Origin: Chinchilla lanigera
Taxonomy: Eukaryota; Chordata; Mammalia; Rodentia; Chinchillidae
Length of the DNA stretch: 64,000 nucleotides
Direction: 5' to 3'
Assembly (NCBI RefSeq): GCF_000276665.1
Contig: NW_004955477.1
Coordinates: 2,520,169-2,584,168 of the forward strand
In this document: positions 31,513-41,660 of the stretch, piece by piece
Numbering within the stretch: the first letter of the stretch is position 1
How the letters are laid out: each line of letters opens with the position of its first letter
The notes under the pieces: generated by a model
What the model was told of the DNA's origin: nothing
Database searches by the model: none
Seen by the model: only the letters and a program-made list of their open reading frames with translations
Program-made: the position numbers and the translations under genes

Positions 31513-33990
31513 TGAATAGGCAATTTCTTCTCCTGGGCTGGATGGCATGGGAGCTGTGTCCACAGGATAGAGAGGCAGCGCAGAGTGGGGTCTCCCTGAG
31601 CAGGGTTCTGAAGGACAAAGAGGTGTCTGCCAGAGAACAAACACCAAGAAAAGGTCAAGTGAAGAAGCAACAGGCCTTTGTTTTCCAGCCGTGGCTCTGA
31701 CCATGTGGCCTGCCTTGTCCCTTTGAAAGTTGGGGCCTAGGAATCTGCATGTTAGGGTTGAGGCAAGAGTGATGCGTACTGCCCACCCCAGCCCTTAAGG
31801 GTAGCCCATGTATCAGCACCTGTGCTCTGGGCCTGGACTATGTGTCCCCTCAGTGTAACCTGGACTCAAGCTGGCTGGACACAGGAAATGTGCTGATTCC
31901 CAGAAGCACCAGCATGCAGCTGTCACTCAGAACCATGTCCGGCACCTCTGCCAGTAGGTGGGAGCGCGCGCTTCTACCCAGATAAAGCTAAGTTTATCTA
32001 TTGGGTCAGCCCTTTTCTCCAGGAGGCCTGGCCCTGTTTGCAGCTTGTCACCACAGGTGGCACGAGGTCTGGCCGAGAGCCAGGGCAGAGCTCTCTGTGG
32101 GAGCCTTGACTGCAAATCAGCAGAAAGCTTCTGCCTCAAGGAAACTTCCGGGTGAAATGCAATGGCAGGTAGGAGTGGGTGCCCAGAGCCTTTGGTCAGG
32201 ATGTGGCTGTCCCTTTGGGACAGTTACCAGTGCACAGCAGGTGGTCGCAATCCGGTTTGCAGGACCATGGAGCCAGGATGTGCATGTGCTGCGTCTGTGC
32301 CCTCCCTGAGCTGGCCACCACAGTGCAGAGGCGGTATGCACCCCTAGCCCATGTCTGCGCCCAGAGCCCTGTCATGGTGAAGATGCCTCCCGTGTCCTGG
32401 GGCAGGCGGCTCCCTTGGAGGCAAAAGCCAGATTTAAATTTGAGGCCTTGGCTGAGTTCTGTAGGAGCATCAGTTCCACATCTGGAAAATGGAGATAGTA
32501 ATTGTGCTCACTTCTGAGGGCATCGCAGAATCAGCTGAGACCACGCTGTGGTATCGCTCTTGTTAAGGCTCCACAAGCGATCGAGGCTGCAGTCAAGCAG
32601 TGTTGTATGTCGCATTTAGGACCTTCCCAGCCTCTGGTGCACTGGAGCCTGTCCCAGGAGGGGCCTCTTTGTACAGGAGGAGGAGTGCAGGTTCAGGCAG
32701 TGCCCTGTGCTTCCTCCTTGCACCTCACCCTCCGTGGCACAGCTTCAGTTACAGTCCAGGTGGATGGCAGCCCCACAGCACTTGCCCAAGAGGCGCATCC
32801 CCCTTTGTGCTCAGTGTCCAGGCAGGAAGTCACTGGGTCTCTGTGGAGGGCAGCGCTGGACAAACATGGCATCAGAAGCATGCAGGCTCCTAGGATGTCA
32901 GTGGCTGGCAGCTGTACCCAGATAGCCAGAGAAATGGCCAGAATCCAGTCGTGTGAATGGCCCATGAGCTGTGTTTGTGAGAGTATAAGCGTGTGTGCAC
33001 GTGTGAGCTTGCCCATGTGCTCAGAAGATGGTTTTTGAAAAACATACCTCCTTGTGGTTTTTTATTTTCTTATCTCTGAAAGTCAGTACAAGCCACAGCT
33101 GCCAATCGGACCTGTAAAGGCTGGCATTGTCCTCTGCTGGAGCAGTTTGGTCTCGAATTAACTCCAGTTGTGGATGGTAATAACAGCTCTGAGAAGAGGC
33201 CCAGGCTATGGTCTCAGAGGTGGGAGGTGGGAATCCTGACTCGCTGTGCTCCTCTGCCAGCTGGTGGGAAGGTCACTGTCCAAAGTGCTTGGTACTGGAG
33301 GAGGAGCATGGGTCCAGAGTCTATAGGAGCAGAGTCTCCAGCACCACTGGGTAGAAGGGACACAGTGGACCCTGGGTTCTGGAGCAGACACACTCTCTGT
33401 GACCACACCTAGCCACTGCTAAGCAGGGTGAGAGTGCTGTCTCAGGCCTGCTGTGACCCAAACCATGCTAGTGTGGTCACATCCTGCATTTGTTGGGTGT
33501 CAGTCACTTGCAGATTTAGCAAAGGCCTATGCTAGGCCCCTTCTGGGCTCTGAGGTATACTTGCTAAATATTAGCTCATGTTATTAGCTAAATAAGAAGA
33601 CAACGAATTTTCTCATTGGCCTTGTGACGGAGACGTCACTTAGTGAAGTCCAGAGTCACCCTGTGCCCTTCCCCCACAGCCTGCAGTCTCCAGGTTGTAA
33701 CTTCTCCCTGTTGAGCACCTCCCCGTCAGCCCCGTGGGAGGTGGGCAGGTTTGGGTGCTCACTGCTGTTCCTGTCCTAACAGGAAGTGTTGGCTGCTGCA
33801 GACAGAAAGTGTTAGTCTAGCAGTGGCTTCAGTTGCCAGGGTGGTTTTTACTTCCCCAAGAAAGTTTGGAGCTGAGACTCAGGGTTGGTCTTATAGTTCA
33901 GTAAGGGCACATTTTCATGTCTCCTCGTCCCACAGCCTCTTGTCCCCCTACCACAGGGTAGGTCCAGGTGGCTTTGAGGCCTGAAACTTG
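31513..33990. other. Unique intronic sequence
   Basis: No coding exon is supported; frames up to 178 codons (32502-33038, plus) lack any recognisable family. A weak MIR-like patch lies near 33540-33620. Confidence 0.4.
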
Positions 33991-34069
33991 GGCAACTTGG
34001 AGCAGAGAGATGTGAGTTAAGAAAAAGACTTTAACATTAGGTTTAATGAATACCTCATTACCTTTAAAA

Positions 34070-34570
34070 GAATTGAAAACGGGTTCAAATTAAAACCTGT
34101 GTATGAATGGTCTTATAAGCATTCTTTATAGCATCCAAAAGTAGAAATAACCCATAAATATGGACACCTAAAAGCTGGTGTCCATCAAAAGATGAATGGC
34201 TAGACAAAAATGTGGTATGTGTGGAATATTATTCAGCCATAAAAAGAGATGTGCAATACATGCTACAACGTGAATACACCTTGAAGGCATGATGCAAAGT
34301 GAAATAAGCCAATTAAAAAAGGCCGTCTATTGTGTGGTTCTATTTGCATGAAAACTCCAGAATAGGCAAATGTATAAAGGCAGGGAGTTAGCTATTGCTG
34401 GGACAGGGGGGTTAGTGACTATTTAATGTGTCTTAGGGTACAGGGGATTGTGGGAATACTCTGAGCTTAGGTAACAGTAATGGTTGCATAACACTATGAA
34501 TGCACTAAAAGCCAATGCACTGTATTGGTGAATTTTATGTCTTGTGAATTTTACTTTAATTTTTTTAAGT
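34070..34570 (+). repeat. L1M 3' end (plus)
   Basis: 'gtagaaataacccataaatatggacacc', 'ggaatattattcagccataaaaagag', 'gaggcatgatgcaaagtgaaataagcc'-like text and a closing 'gtgaattttactttaatttttttaa' match the 3' end of old mammalian L1s in order. Confidence 0.8.
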
Positions 34571-34599
34571 GAATATTAGTATGAGTACATTGCTGGGGA

Positions 34600-35250
34600 C
34601 TTGGAATATGTCCACGTCATTGAGAAAAATGAATCCAAGGTTACATTAGTTCAAGGTAAATCCATCCGTGCTTAGCACGTTGGCTTTTCCTTCTCAATTG
34701 TGACCTCATGGTCACAAGATGGCTGCCACAGGACCAGTGCCATGGTCACATGCAGGGTAGTGCAAGTGATTATTATATGGCCAGGGGAGCATTGCCTGGT
34801 CCCAGAGGCTTCCCCAGGCACCTGTGCTCCATCCCAGCGTCCCACCTGTAGCTCCTCATACCAGAGGCATGTTACTGAGCCCTCATCCTCTCTGCCCACC
34901 ACTTCCTCTATCACCCTGGACAGTATCACTGTCTACCCAGCCTCTTTGCTAAGGCCGCCCTCCTCCCACTGAACCCTGCTCTCTGCACCCCCACCACCCA
35001 GGCCACACCTGATCTTGGCCACAGATCCTGGCTCCCTCTTGTCCCATCACCCAGTCTGTCTTCACTGAACCTGAAGAACCTAAAATGCAAATGTGATCGA
35101 GCTGCCCGAGCAGGGTCCAGCTGCCGGTGGCATGGGCCCAGCTCTTGGTGGACAGTGGGGGTCTTTCTGTGCCCCACTCCCTCCAGCCTCACCCTCAGCA
35201 CCCTTCCTCAGATGTCTCCCACTTTGTCACACTCCAGTCTTGCTGTTTGT
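34600..35250. other. Unique intronic sequence
   Basis: Nothing recognised. Confidence 0.35.
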
Positions 35251-35254
35251 CTAC

Positions 35255-35475
35255 ATGCATACTTAGGGTTTTTTCCTGTCCGGTTTTAGGTACAATAATG
35301 TAGAGATACAATTTTGTATTCGATATGTTCACTTAACATTACACCATGAATAGTTTTCTATCCTATTATGATCTTTAAATTTTCTCTAAACCTACTCTTC
35401 CTTCTCTTTCTGATCCCCACTGCTATCCCAGGATAATCCATGTTAACCTTGTCTGCCTTCTTTTTTACACCCATG
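35255..35475 (-). repeat. Old L1-type fragment
   Basis: 'acaataatgtagagatacaattttgtattcgatatgttcacttaacattacaccatgaatagttttc' is typical of minus-strand L1M 3' UTR. Ends at the CA repeat. Confidence 0.5.
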
Positions 35476-35477
35476 TG

Positions 35478-35504
35478 TACACACACACACACACACACAC
35501 ACAC
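35478..35504. repeat. (AC)n microsatellite
   Basis: About 13 AC units. Confidence 0.97.
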
Positions 35505-37139
35505 CGTAGGAGGGAATCATCTTGTTTGTTTTTGAAGAATGGAATCAACCTGCTTCTCTCTTCACAGCCCGTCCCAGACTCCCTACCTACCAAGTCGTGG
35601 GCAGAAGCACCAGCCACGCTTTTCAGTGGCGGCGGCTTTAGTTGTTGCCTGCTTGTGCCTGCTGTGAATGTTCCCATTTATTTCTCTGTTCATGGACGTT
35701 GTTTTTCCTTTGTGTTTTCTTCGTGTTACAAACAAAAATATGCCTTCTTAACCTACTTGCACGGTTTAAAACTGTTTCTGATTTCTCGCGTAAATGTTTG
35801 GACTTGAGATTCTATAATGGTTCCATTAACGAGTCGGTGTTAATGTGCATCTGCGTGGAGAAGGGACAAGTTCTAGGAAGGTCTGCCGTTCATTCTCCCA
35901 CACGTCCACAGGTGGAGGTTTGCCAAGGGGTTGAGCCTTTGCCCTGTCTCCTGGGCGGTATCTGCTCTTGGTCTCCAGGCTACATGCTGAAAGGGTGCAG
36001 GGCCCCTGCTTGGCCCCAAGGTCACCCCACTTGGCTGGCAGGAGACACCTCCAGCGGAGTGGCTGCATGAGGAAACTTGATGGATGTAGCAGTGACTGCA
36101 GGAGCTATCGCAGTGGCAGAGAATGGGAATCATGCCCAGCACAGCCCGCTACGGTGAGGACAGCACAGGAGCCCTTGCTCCTAAGAAACTGGGACACTCC
36201 ATAGCCCAGCATTCCCAACTCTTGTGGCCGCCCAAGCATGGGCGGTTTTCCTTCCTAGTCTCGGTGTGTGTGAATATCACAGGCCCACTTTCTGGAGTTA
36301 GGGGCACAGAGGGCAAGGCGGTGATGGAAACCTGGAGCACCAGGCCCTGCATGGCTAACCTGGCCTTTATTCAAGAGTTTGGGGCCTCCTCTCAGAGCCT
36401 GTCCTGGGGCGCACTGTCAGCAAACTGGGGCATGAGGTGCAGAGCCAACAGCCCAACTATGGTGGCCTCTGGACATCCTGCATCCCCAGCTGTGAGGCCA
36501 GGCTGGGGAGGCCCCTGCTGGGGGAGGAGGCTTGTGCTCCTCACATGCCCCCATGACCTGCCCTCCCAGCTGTGGGCATTTCCCAGGAAACTGGCCAGCT
36601 CACAGGGCCGCAGGACACTTCTGCCCACCCTGGCACAGGTGTCTTCCTCTGTCCCTGGGATGCTTCTACCATCCCGCCTTGGGCTCTAGAGCCTCTCTTT
36701 AGGACTCCTTCCCATAACTTCACCCTTCTCTTCCCATACTAGCCTTCACTGTGAGGGTCCCCTGATTATGAGGAGCAAAGGGCAAGAGGGGTGGCAGCTC
36801 CCCCCCCCGGGGTACAGCATGAGAGAACAGCCCCCATTATCCTGGGGGTAGGAGTGCCAGTCAGAGTAAATTTGAGGATGGGTGGCTGGTGCGGGGGAGG
36901 TTGCTGATGGCAAGCGTGACCACCACGGGGCAGTGGAAGGCTCTGTGGGTAAAAGACCAGGGCTCAAGTGGTGACTGGCTGGGCTAGGACTGCCAGACAC
37001 GTGCAAAGCATCTCCCTCCCTCTAAACTCCCCAGAGCTCTCAGCCTTCAGGGAGCTCGGCTAGGCTACTAGGCTAGGGCCAGTGTAAGGCCCCACAGTAC
37101 CAGCATTTCAGTAGCCTGACTCCAAAGAACCAGGACAAT
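35505..37139. other. Unique intronic sequence
   Basis: GC-rich, with long chance frames (for example 36123-36689, plus, 188 codons) but no recognised exon. Confidence 0.4.
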
Positions 37140-37370
37140 CCCTTTGCCAGTGTATTTGCTCTATGTTTGGCGTTTAATTGGAGCATAATTGTAATCCATA
37201 TGCCTGTTAAAGTGATTACACTTATAAACCCAATATAATCCATAGATCAATGGGTTTGGAGCTAATTAAGGCAACCATAATTAACATTTACAAAAACCTT
37301 TGCAATTACTGGAATATCCTTTAAGCTGGCCTTCGGAGCTGATAATGAGCCCTGCTCAGCGCTTCTTTAT
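37140..37370. promoter_or_regulatory. Candidate conserved enhancer (homeodomain-motif cluster)
   Basis: An AT-rich island in GC-rich intron, with no repeat signature. It contains dense TAAT-type cores: TTTAATTGG (37173), CATAATTGTAATCC (37184), GTGATTACA (37212), TATAATCC (37234), GCTAATTAAGG (37261), CATAATTAAC (37276) and GATAATGAG (37341). The GTAATCC/ATAATCC forms suit bicoid-class (OTX/PITX) factors, and TAATTA suits LIM/NKX-type factors. Inference from sequence texture only. Confidence 0.5.
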
Positions 37371-38670
37371 TCTGCACACTGGGCCTTCTGGGTCCTTCCA
37401 TGGGGAAAGGTCAGTGCCTGCTGTTCCCCCAGGGCTCGGAGGCAGGCATCCAGCTGGAGAGTGATAACCGTGGGAGGCCAGATTCTGCAGCTCGGCTGTC
37501 TCCAGGCTTATTTCCTGGTCCAGTGTATTGTTCCCGACTAAGGGGAATCTTGCAGAAAGAGATAGAGAAATCCTTGTTAAACTAGGGCAAAGTATTCTCA
37601 CGTGTGGGATGTGGTACTCTCCGCCAGCCTTGGGAGTGTCAGAGGTCACCTCCAGAGACTCCTGCCAGCTTGCACCTGCAACCAGCTGCACCTCTGCTGT
37701 CCTCACTGCCTGAGTGAAAATGGGCTGGAAAGGACCATGGGAAAGGGCTACCAGCCACACAGTAGGGCCGGGATTGTTCCTGTTCCTGGTATTATGGACC
37801 TGTGTAGCTGATCAGAGGCCCCAGTGCTGGGCCCAGACCCTATGTAGAGGAGGAGAGAAGCCCCAGCAGGCTGTGTCTCAGCCTCACTAAGAATTACTGC
37901 AGGCTTTGTGGTTTGGGGTATGTCCTTCACCTGCTCCAGAGAGATGGAGACCTGCTCCTGTCTTTCCAGTGCTGCCCACGGGAACCAGGAACTCCTTTGG
38001 ACAGCACCACATGGGCCCAGTGTGGAAAGATGAGAGCACAGGCCTGCATGGAGAGAGATGTTGTGGGGTGGCTATTAGCTGGGGCTGCCTGGATCTAGAT
38101 CCTGCCTCTTACAGCTGCTATGGCCTTGGCCAGGAAGAAGTTGTTTTTTTTTTTAACATCATTAAGATTCAGTTTATAAAATGAAATAATGTGCACTATA
38201 TCGTATATATGTGACACATAATTTGCATAATATATCACAGTGAACAGGTAATACGCCCACTGTCTTTGTCCCTGTCGTTGACAGGGGCCCTGGAGTACTG
38301 AAAGGCACAGGGTCGTGGGGGTGGGGGAGAGACAGGCCCCAGTGGGAAAGGCTAAGGTGGAGGTGGACCAAGCAGGCAAGGGGTGTCAGGTGGGGGTCTG
38401 GCCAGGTGGGCTGTGTGAGGGGCCAGATTCTCACTGGTGTCTCCTACTGTCTCCACCACAGTGACCCCTGTGTCTGGAGTTACGTGTGGGCCCCATCCTT
38501 TCTATTCACGTTCTCCATCTCTGGGTCTCAGGGTCTTTCCAAAGACCTTGCAACTTGGGCAGACATTTTCAGACAGGATCAGTTCCTTAACAAAAGGGTG
38601 AGGTAAATGTGGGTGGGGAATTTCTCCTTGGAAGCAGGAGTGTCACAAATATATCAGTGGAGAAAATGAC
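37371..38670. other. Unique intronic sequence
   Basis: No feature recognised except a T run near 38143. Confidence 0.35.
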
Positions 38671-38671
38671 A

Positions 38672-38885
38672 AACCCTAATAACACTGCCATTTATTGAGC
38701 TGCCATTTGTAGGAACTATGTGCGGATACCGGTGATGTGATGCCACTGACTTCGACAGTAGCTTGGTGCAGCTGGCATTGCTTGATGCCTTTTGTGGGTG
38801 CGGAAACAGGCTGAGAGGCTGAGCCATGGGTCTGAGTTTGTCCAGCGAGGGTGCTGGGCTGGGGTTTGAACCAAGCCATTCTTGT
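38672..38885 (+). repeat. MIR SINE
   Basis: 'aacactgccatttattgagctgccatttgtaggaactatgtgc' through 'ggaaacaggctgagaggctgagcc' and 'ggctggggtttgaacc' covers nearly the full MIR length. Confidence 0.78.
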
Positions 38886-39369
38886 CCCCCAAAGGGAGCC
38901 CTGCCCTACTCTCTTCCTAGATGGGCCAGTGGGGCTGGGCAAGGGGTAGATGTGCCGATGTTTCACTCCGTAGTGGAGGACAGGCTTGGCTGCTGCAGGA
39001 GGCTGGGAAGCTGGGGCTGCCTCTGGTGGGCCCGAAAGAGGGACCTGCAGAATGCTACAGGACACCGCCCTCTCTGGGAGAAAAGAGGATTGTAGTCTGG
39101 CAGCCCTGATTGGGGACATGGGATGGGCACAGTCCTTCACGGGTCAATGAGAACCAGCACGGGTGGGAGGGCCCCATAGGGAGGAAGTACAAGGCCCTGC
39201 CACACTGCTTTCCCAGGGCTCTGCTAGGTCCTGTGTATGAGCTGTGTACCTCCCCGCTCCATCTCATCACGCCACCCCTCCCACCTAGAAAGAGTGGGGT
39301 CTCCCAACTGTGAGGCCAGGGCAGCACAAGTCCCCTTTCCCTACAGAGGGTGGCTGCAGAGCTGGTCTT

Positions 39370-39386
39370 TTTTTTTTTTTTCTGGT
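39370..39386 (-). mobile_element. Extremely 5'-truncated SINE (tail only)
   Basis: Only a T run and CTGGT remain, i.e. on the minus strand ACCAG plus a poly-A tail as in ID elements. It is flanked by perfect 12-bp duplications AGAGCTGGTCTT (39358-39369 and 39387-39398). Confidence 0.7.
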
Positions 39387-39609
39387 AGAGCTGGTCTTAT
39401 TGGTGTCCCTGCCCTCTGGGACCATAGTCCTACACTCTCTCATATCCTGGGCCTGATTATCCTCAGTTCACATAGTTGATTCTCTTGCCTAGTTGCATAA
39501 AAGCGAGATAATCACTCCTATCGTGATCAGCTTTCTTACTTTTAAAAATTCAGGATAATAATTTGCAGTCTTTCTTACTGATAATAAAATCATGTGCACT
39601 ACTGAGCTT

Positions 39610-39788
39610 TTGTTCTGGGCCCAGCTCTGCCCTGAGCTATTTCCATGTGTTACCCTACTGGACTTGCACACCGAGTCCCCAGTGTGGGTGCATCATTATT
39701 TTCCTTTAATGATGAGTGAAGTCACTGGCTGAGGTCACACCCCCATGACAAAGTGGAACCATGCTGAACTCCAGTTGACTGACCCCTT
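39610..39788 (+). repeat. MIR SINE
   Basis: 'ctgagctatttccatgtgttaccc', 'cattattttcctttaatgatgagtgaagtcactggctgaggtcacac' follows MIR. Interrupted at its 3' end by the next ID. Confidence 0.65.
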
Positions 39789-39797
39789 TATCCAGCA

Positions 39798-39898
39798 GTT
39801 TTTATTATTATGATTATTATTATTGGTACGGGAATTGAACTCAGGACCTTGCACTTGCCAGGCAGGTGCTTGTGCCGCTGAGCTATATCCCTGGCCCC
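39798..39898 (-). mobile_element. ID SINE (minus)
   Basis: A (TTA)-rich tail, then GGTACGGGAATTGAACTC ... GAGCTATATCCCTGGCCCC. Target duplication TATCCAGCA at 39789-39797 and 39899-39907. Confidence 0.92.
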
Positions 39899-40289
39899 TA
39901 TCCAGCAATTATTTAGTGCTTGCATGTTTCTGTTCCCTATCTCCCTACACCCTTCCAAAGGCCACAGCTATGAGGGGGCTGAGTGAGTACTCAGATGCAG
40001 CAGGCTGGGTCCCACACTTGTGTTCATGTTCACTGGTGAAAATTTAGGAAAACTTGAGAAGGAAAAGGAAGATAAAGCCCTGGACAGTCACCATCCAGAC
40101 AAACCTCTATACCTCCTAGTGCTGACCTGTAAACTTGTGTGCACAAATATGCATGTCGTGAGCTGCATATGCTGTTAAGAGGTAAGGAGCGCATGCTGTT
40201 TTGAAATGCCTTTTGAGTGGCTGATTGAGAACATGCTTCTGCATCTTGTGCCTTCTCCTGTGTCACTATCGTAATGGCTGCATCCTGCC

Positions 40290-40560
40290 CTGCAGTGTGG
40301 ATGCACTGTGACATCCTTTATTGTTACTGCTAGATATTCCAGTTGCTTCTAAATCTCAATCATTGTGAAGAGCACCACAGTGAACATTCTTGTAGCATGG
40401 CTTTGCGCTCATGTGTGAGTTTTGCATTAAGGTCGATTCTCACGTACAGAACTGCTGGGTCAAAGAGTGTGCAACGCTGTAAGGTTTTGCACACAAAGTC
40501 AAATTGTACTGACTCCCATCTGCACAGTGGATGATCCTCTTTCTCAACAAAAATAATATC
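40290..40560 (-). repeat. L1M fragment (minus)
   Basis: 'agatattccagttgcttctaaatctcaatcattgtgaagagcaccacagtgaacattcttgtagcatgg' and 'gtacagaactgctgggtcaaagagtgtgc' match minus-strand old L1 3' text. Similar T-rich sequence continues to about 40770. Confidence 0.7.
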
Positions 40561-40779
40561 AAGGAGTTGTATTGCAATTTTTAAAGCATGCCTTCATTGA
40601 TAGGAAGAAAATGGAATTTTCTTTGATTGCTAATAAGACTGAAGGTTTTTTCCACCTTCCTTGATGGCTGAATGTTTTTCTTGTGTAAATTATATATTCA
40701 TATCCTTTCTGTCTTTATTGTGTTTTCTAAATGAAAGCTTTTCTTTTAATGAGAAATCTGCATTTCATCAAAGATGGAA

Positions 40780-41535
40780 TGCAGAATCTGTGGCTCATTT
40801 GTTCTATAGAGAAGATACCTCCTTTTGTTCTCCAGCCCAGTCAGATACCATGGCTGAAGATGGTGGCAAATTAATTTCAGGCATGCAAGACTGGCAGTCA
40901 GTGCATATTAAGATCCTGGTTTAGGAGCTTACATTTTAATCCTAACTACTCAGAATGGTGAGGCTATCGGCAATCAGCACTGACCATGGTTCCAGTCCGC
41001 AGTCGCCCACTTTGCTGGTGTGACTAGAGTATTCCCCAGCCACTGGAAATGTCACTTTCTGGGGTATAAAATGAAATGCTGCATGCATTTAAATGCAACT
41101 TGGGTACATGTGCTGAGGGTCATCCTGCACCTGTGCAGAGCTTGGTCAGGGTGATCACTGGCCTCCCATCTCAGAACCTGGAGCTCAGGACACTGGAACA
41201 AATCAGAAGAAAATTTTAATTGTTGATCAGAACCTCAGGAAGCTGTGGGAGAGGCTGTTTTCAAATGTTGCTGGTGCTGGGTGCAGCCCAGCTCCTGATG
41301 CCAGGAAAGGTCAAGTAAATAAAAGGAAGCTGAGGATGGAATGCTAGAATAACGTATTTTTAACCTGCTGAGGCCCAAATCCCATACGTATTAATTAATT
41401 TGGGATAAGGAAGTCAGCAGGCTGGTATGTGCTGAGGGTCTGTGGCACAGAGAGGGAAAGCTGGAAGGCCTGCATCTGGGATAGCAGAAAGGATGTTCTT
41501 TTCTGCTGCCCTCACTCTCTTTGTGATGGTTAATA
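40780..41535. other. Unique intronic sequence
   Basis: Mostly unrecognised. 41340-41415 is AT-rich with TTAATTAATT. Confidence 0.35.
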
Positions 41536-41544
41536 TTTGCGGAG

Positions 41545-41660
41545 CAGGAGGTAGGTGTTACTATATCTATTTTACAGATCAGGAAACAGGCACAGGAAGG
41601 AACGTGACTTGCCCAAGAAAGCAGAGCTGGTGAGTGGCAGAGTCAGGATGGCCTCACAGT
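41545..41660 (+). repeat. MIR SINE
   Basis: 'ctattttacagatcaggaaacaggcacaggaaggaacgtgacttgcccaagaaagcagagctggtgagtggcagagtcagg' is a clear MIR core. Confidence 0.82.

Noticed and set aside
32502..33038. 178-codon open frame (plus)
   Set aside because: No recognisable protein; ordinary intron composition.
36123..36689. 188-codon open frame (plus)
   Set aside because: No family resemblance, no start context and competing frames on the other strand.
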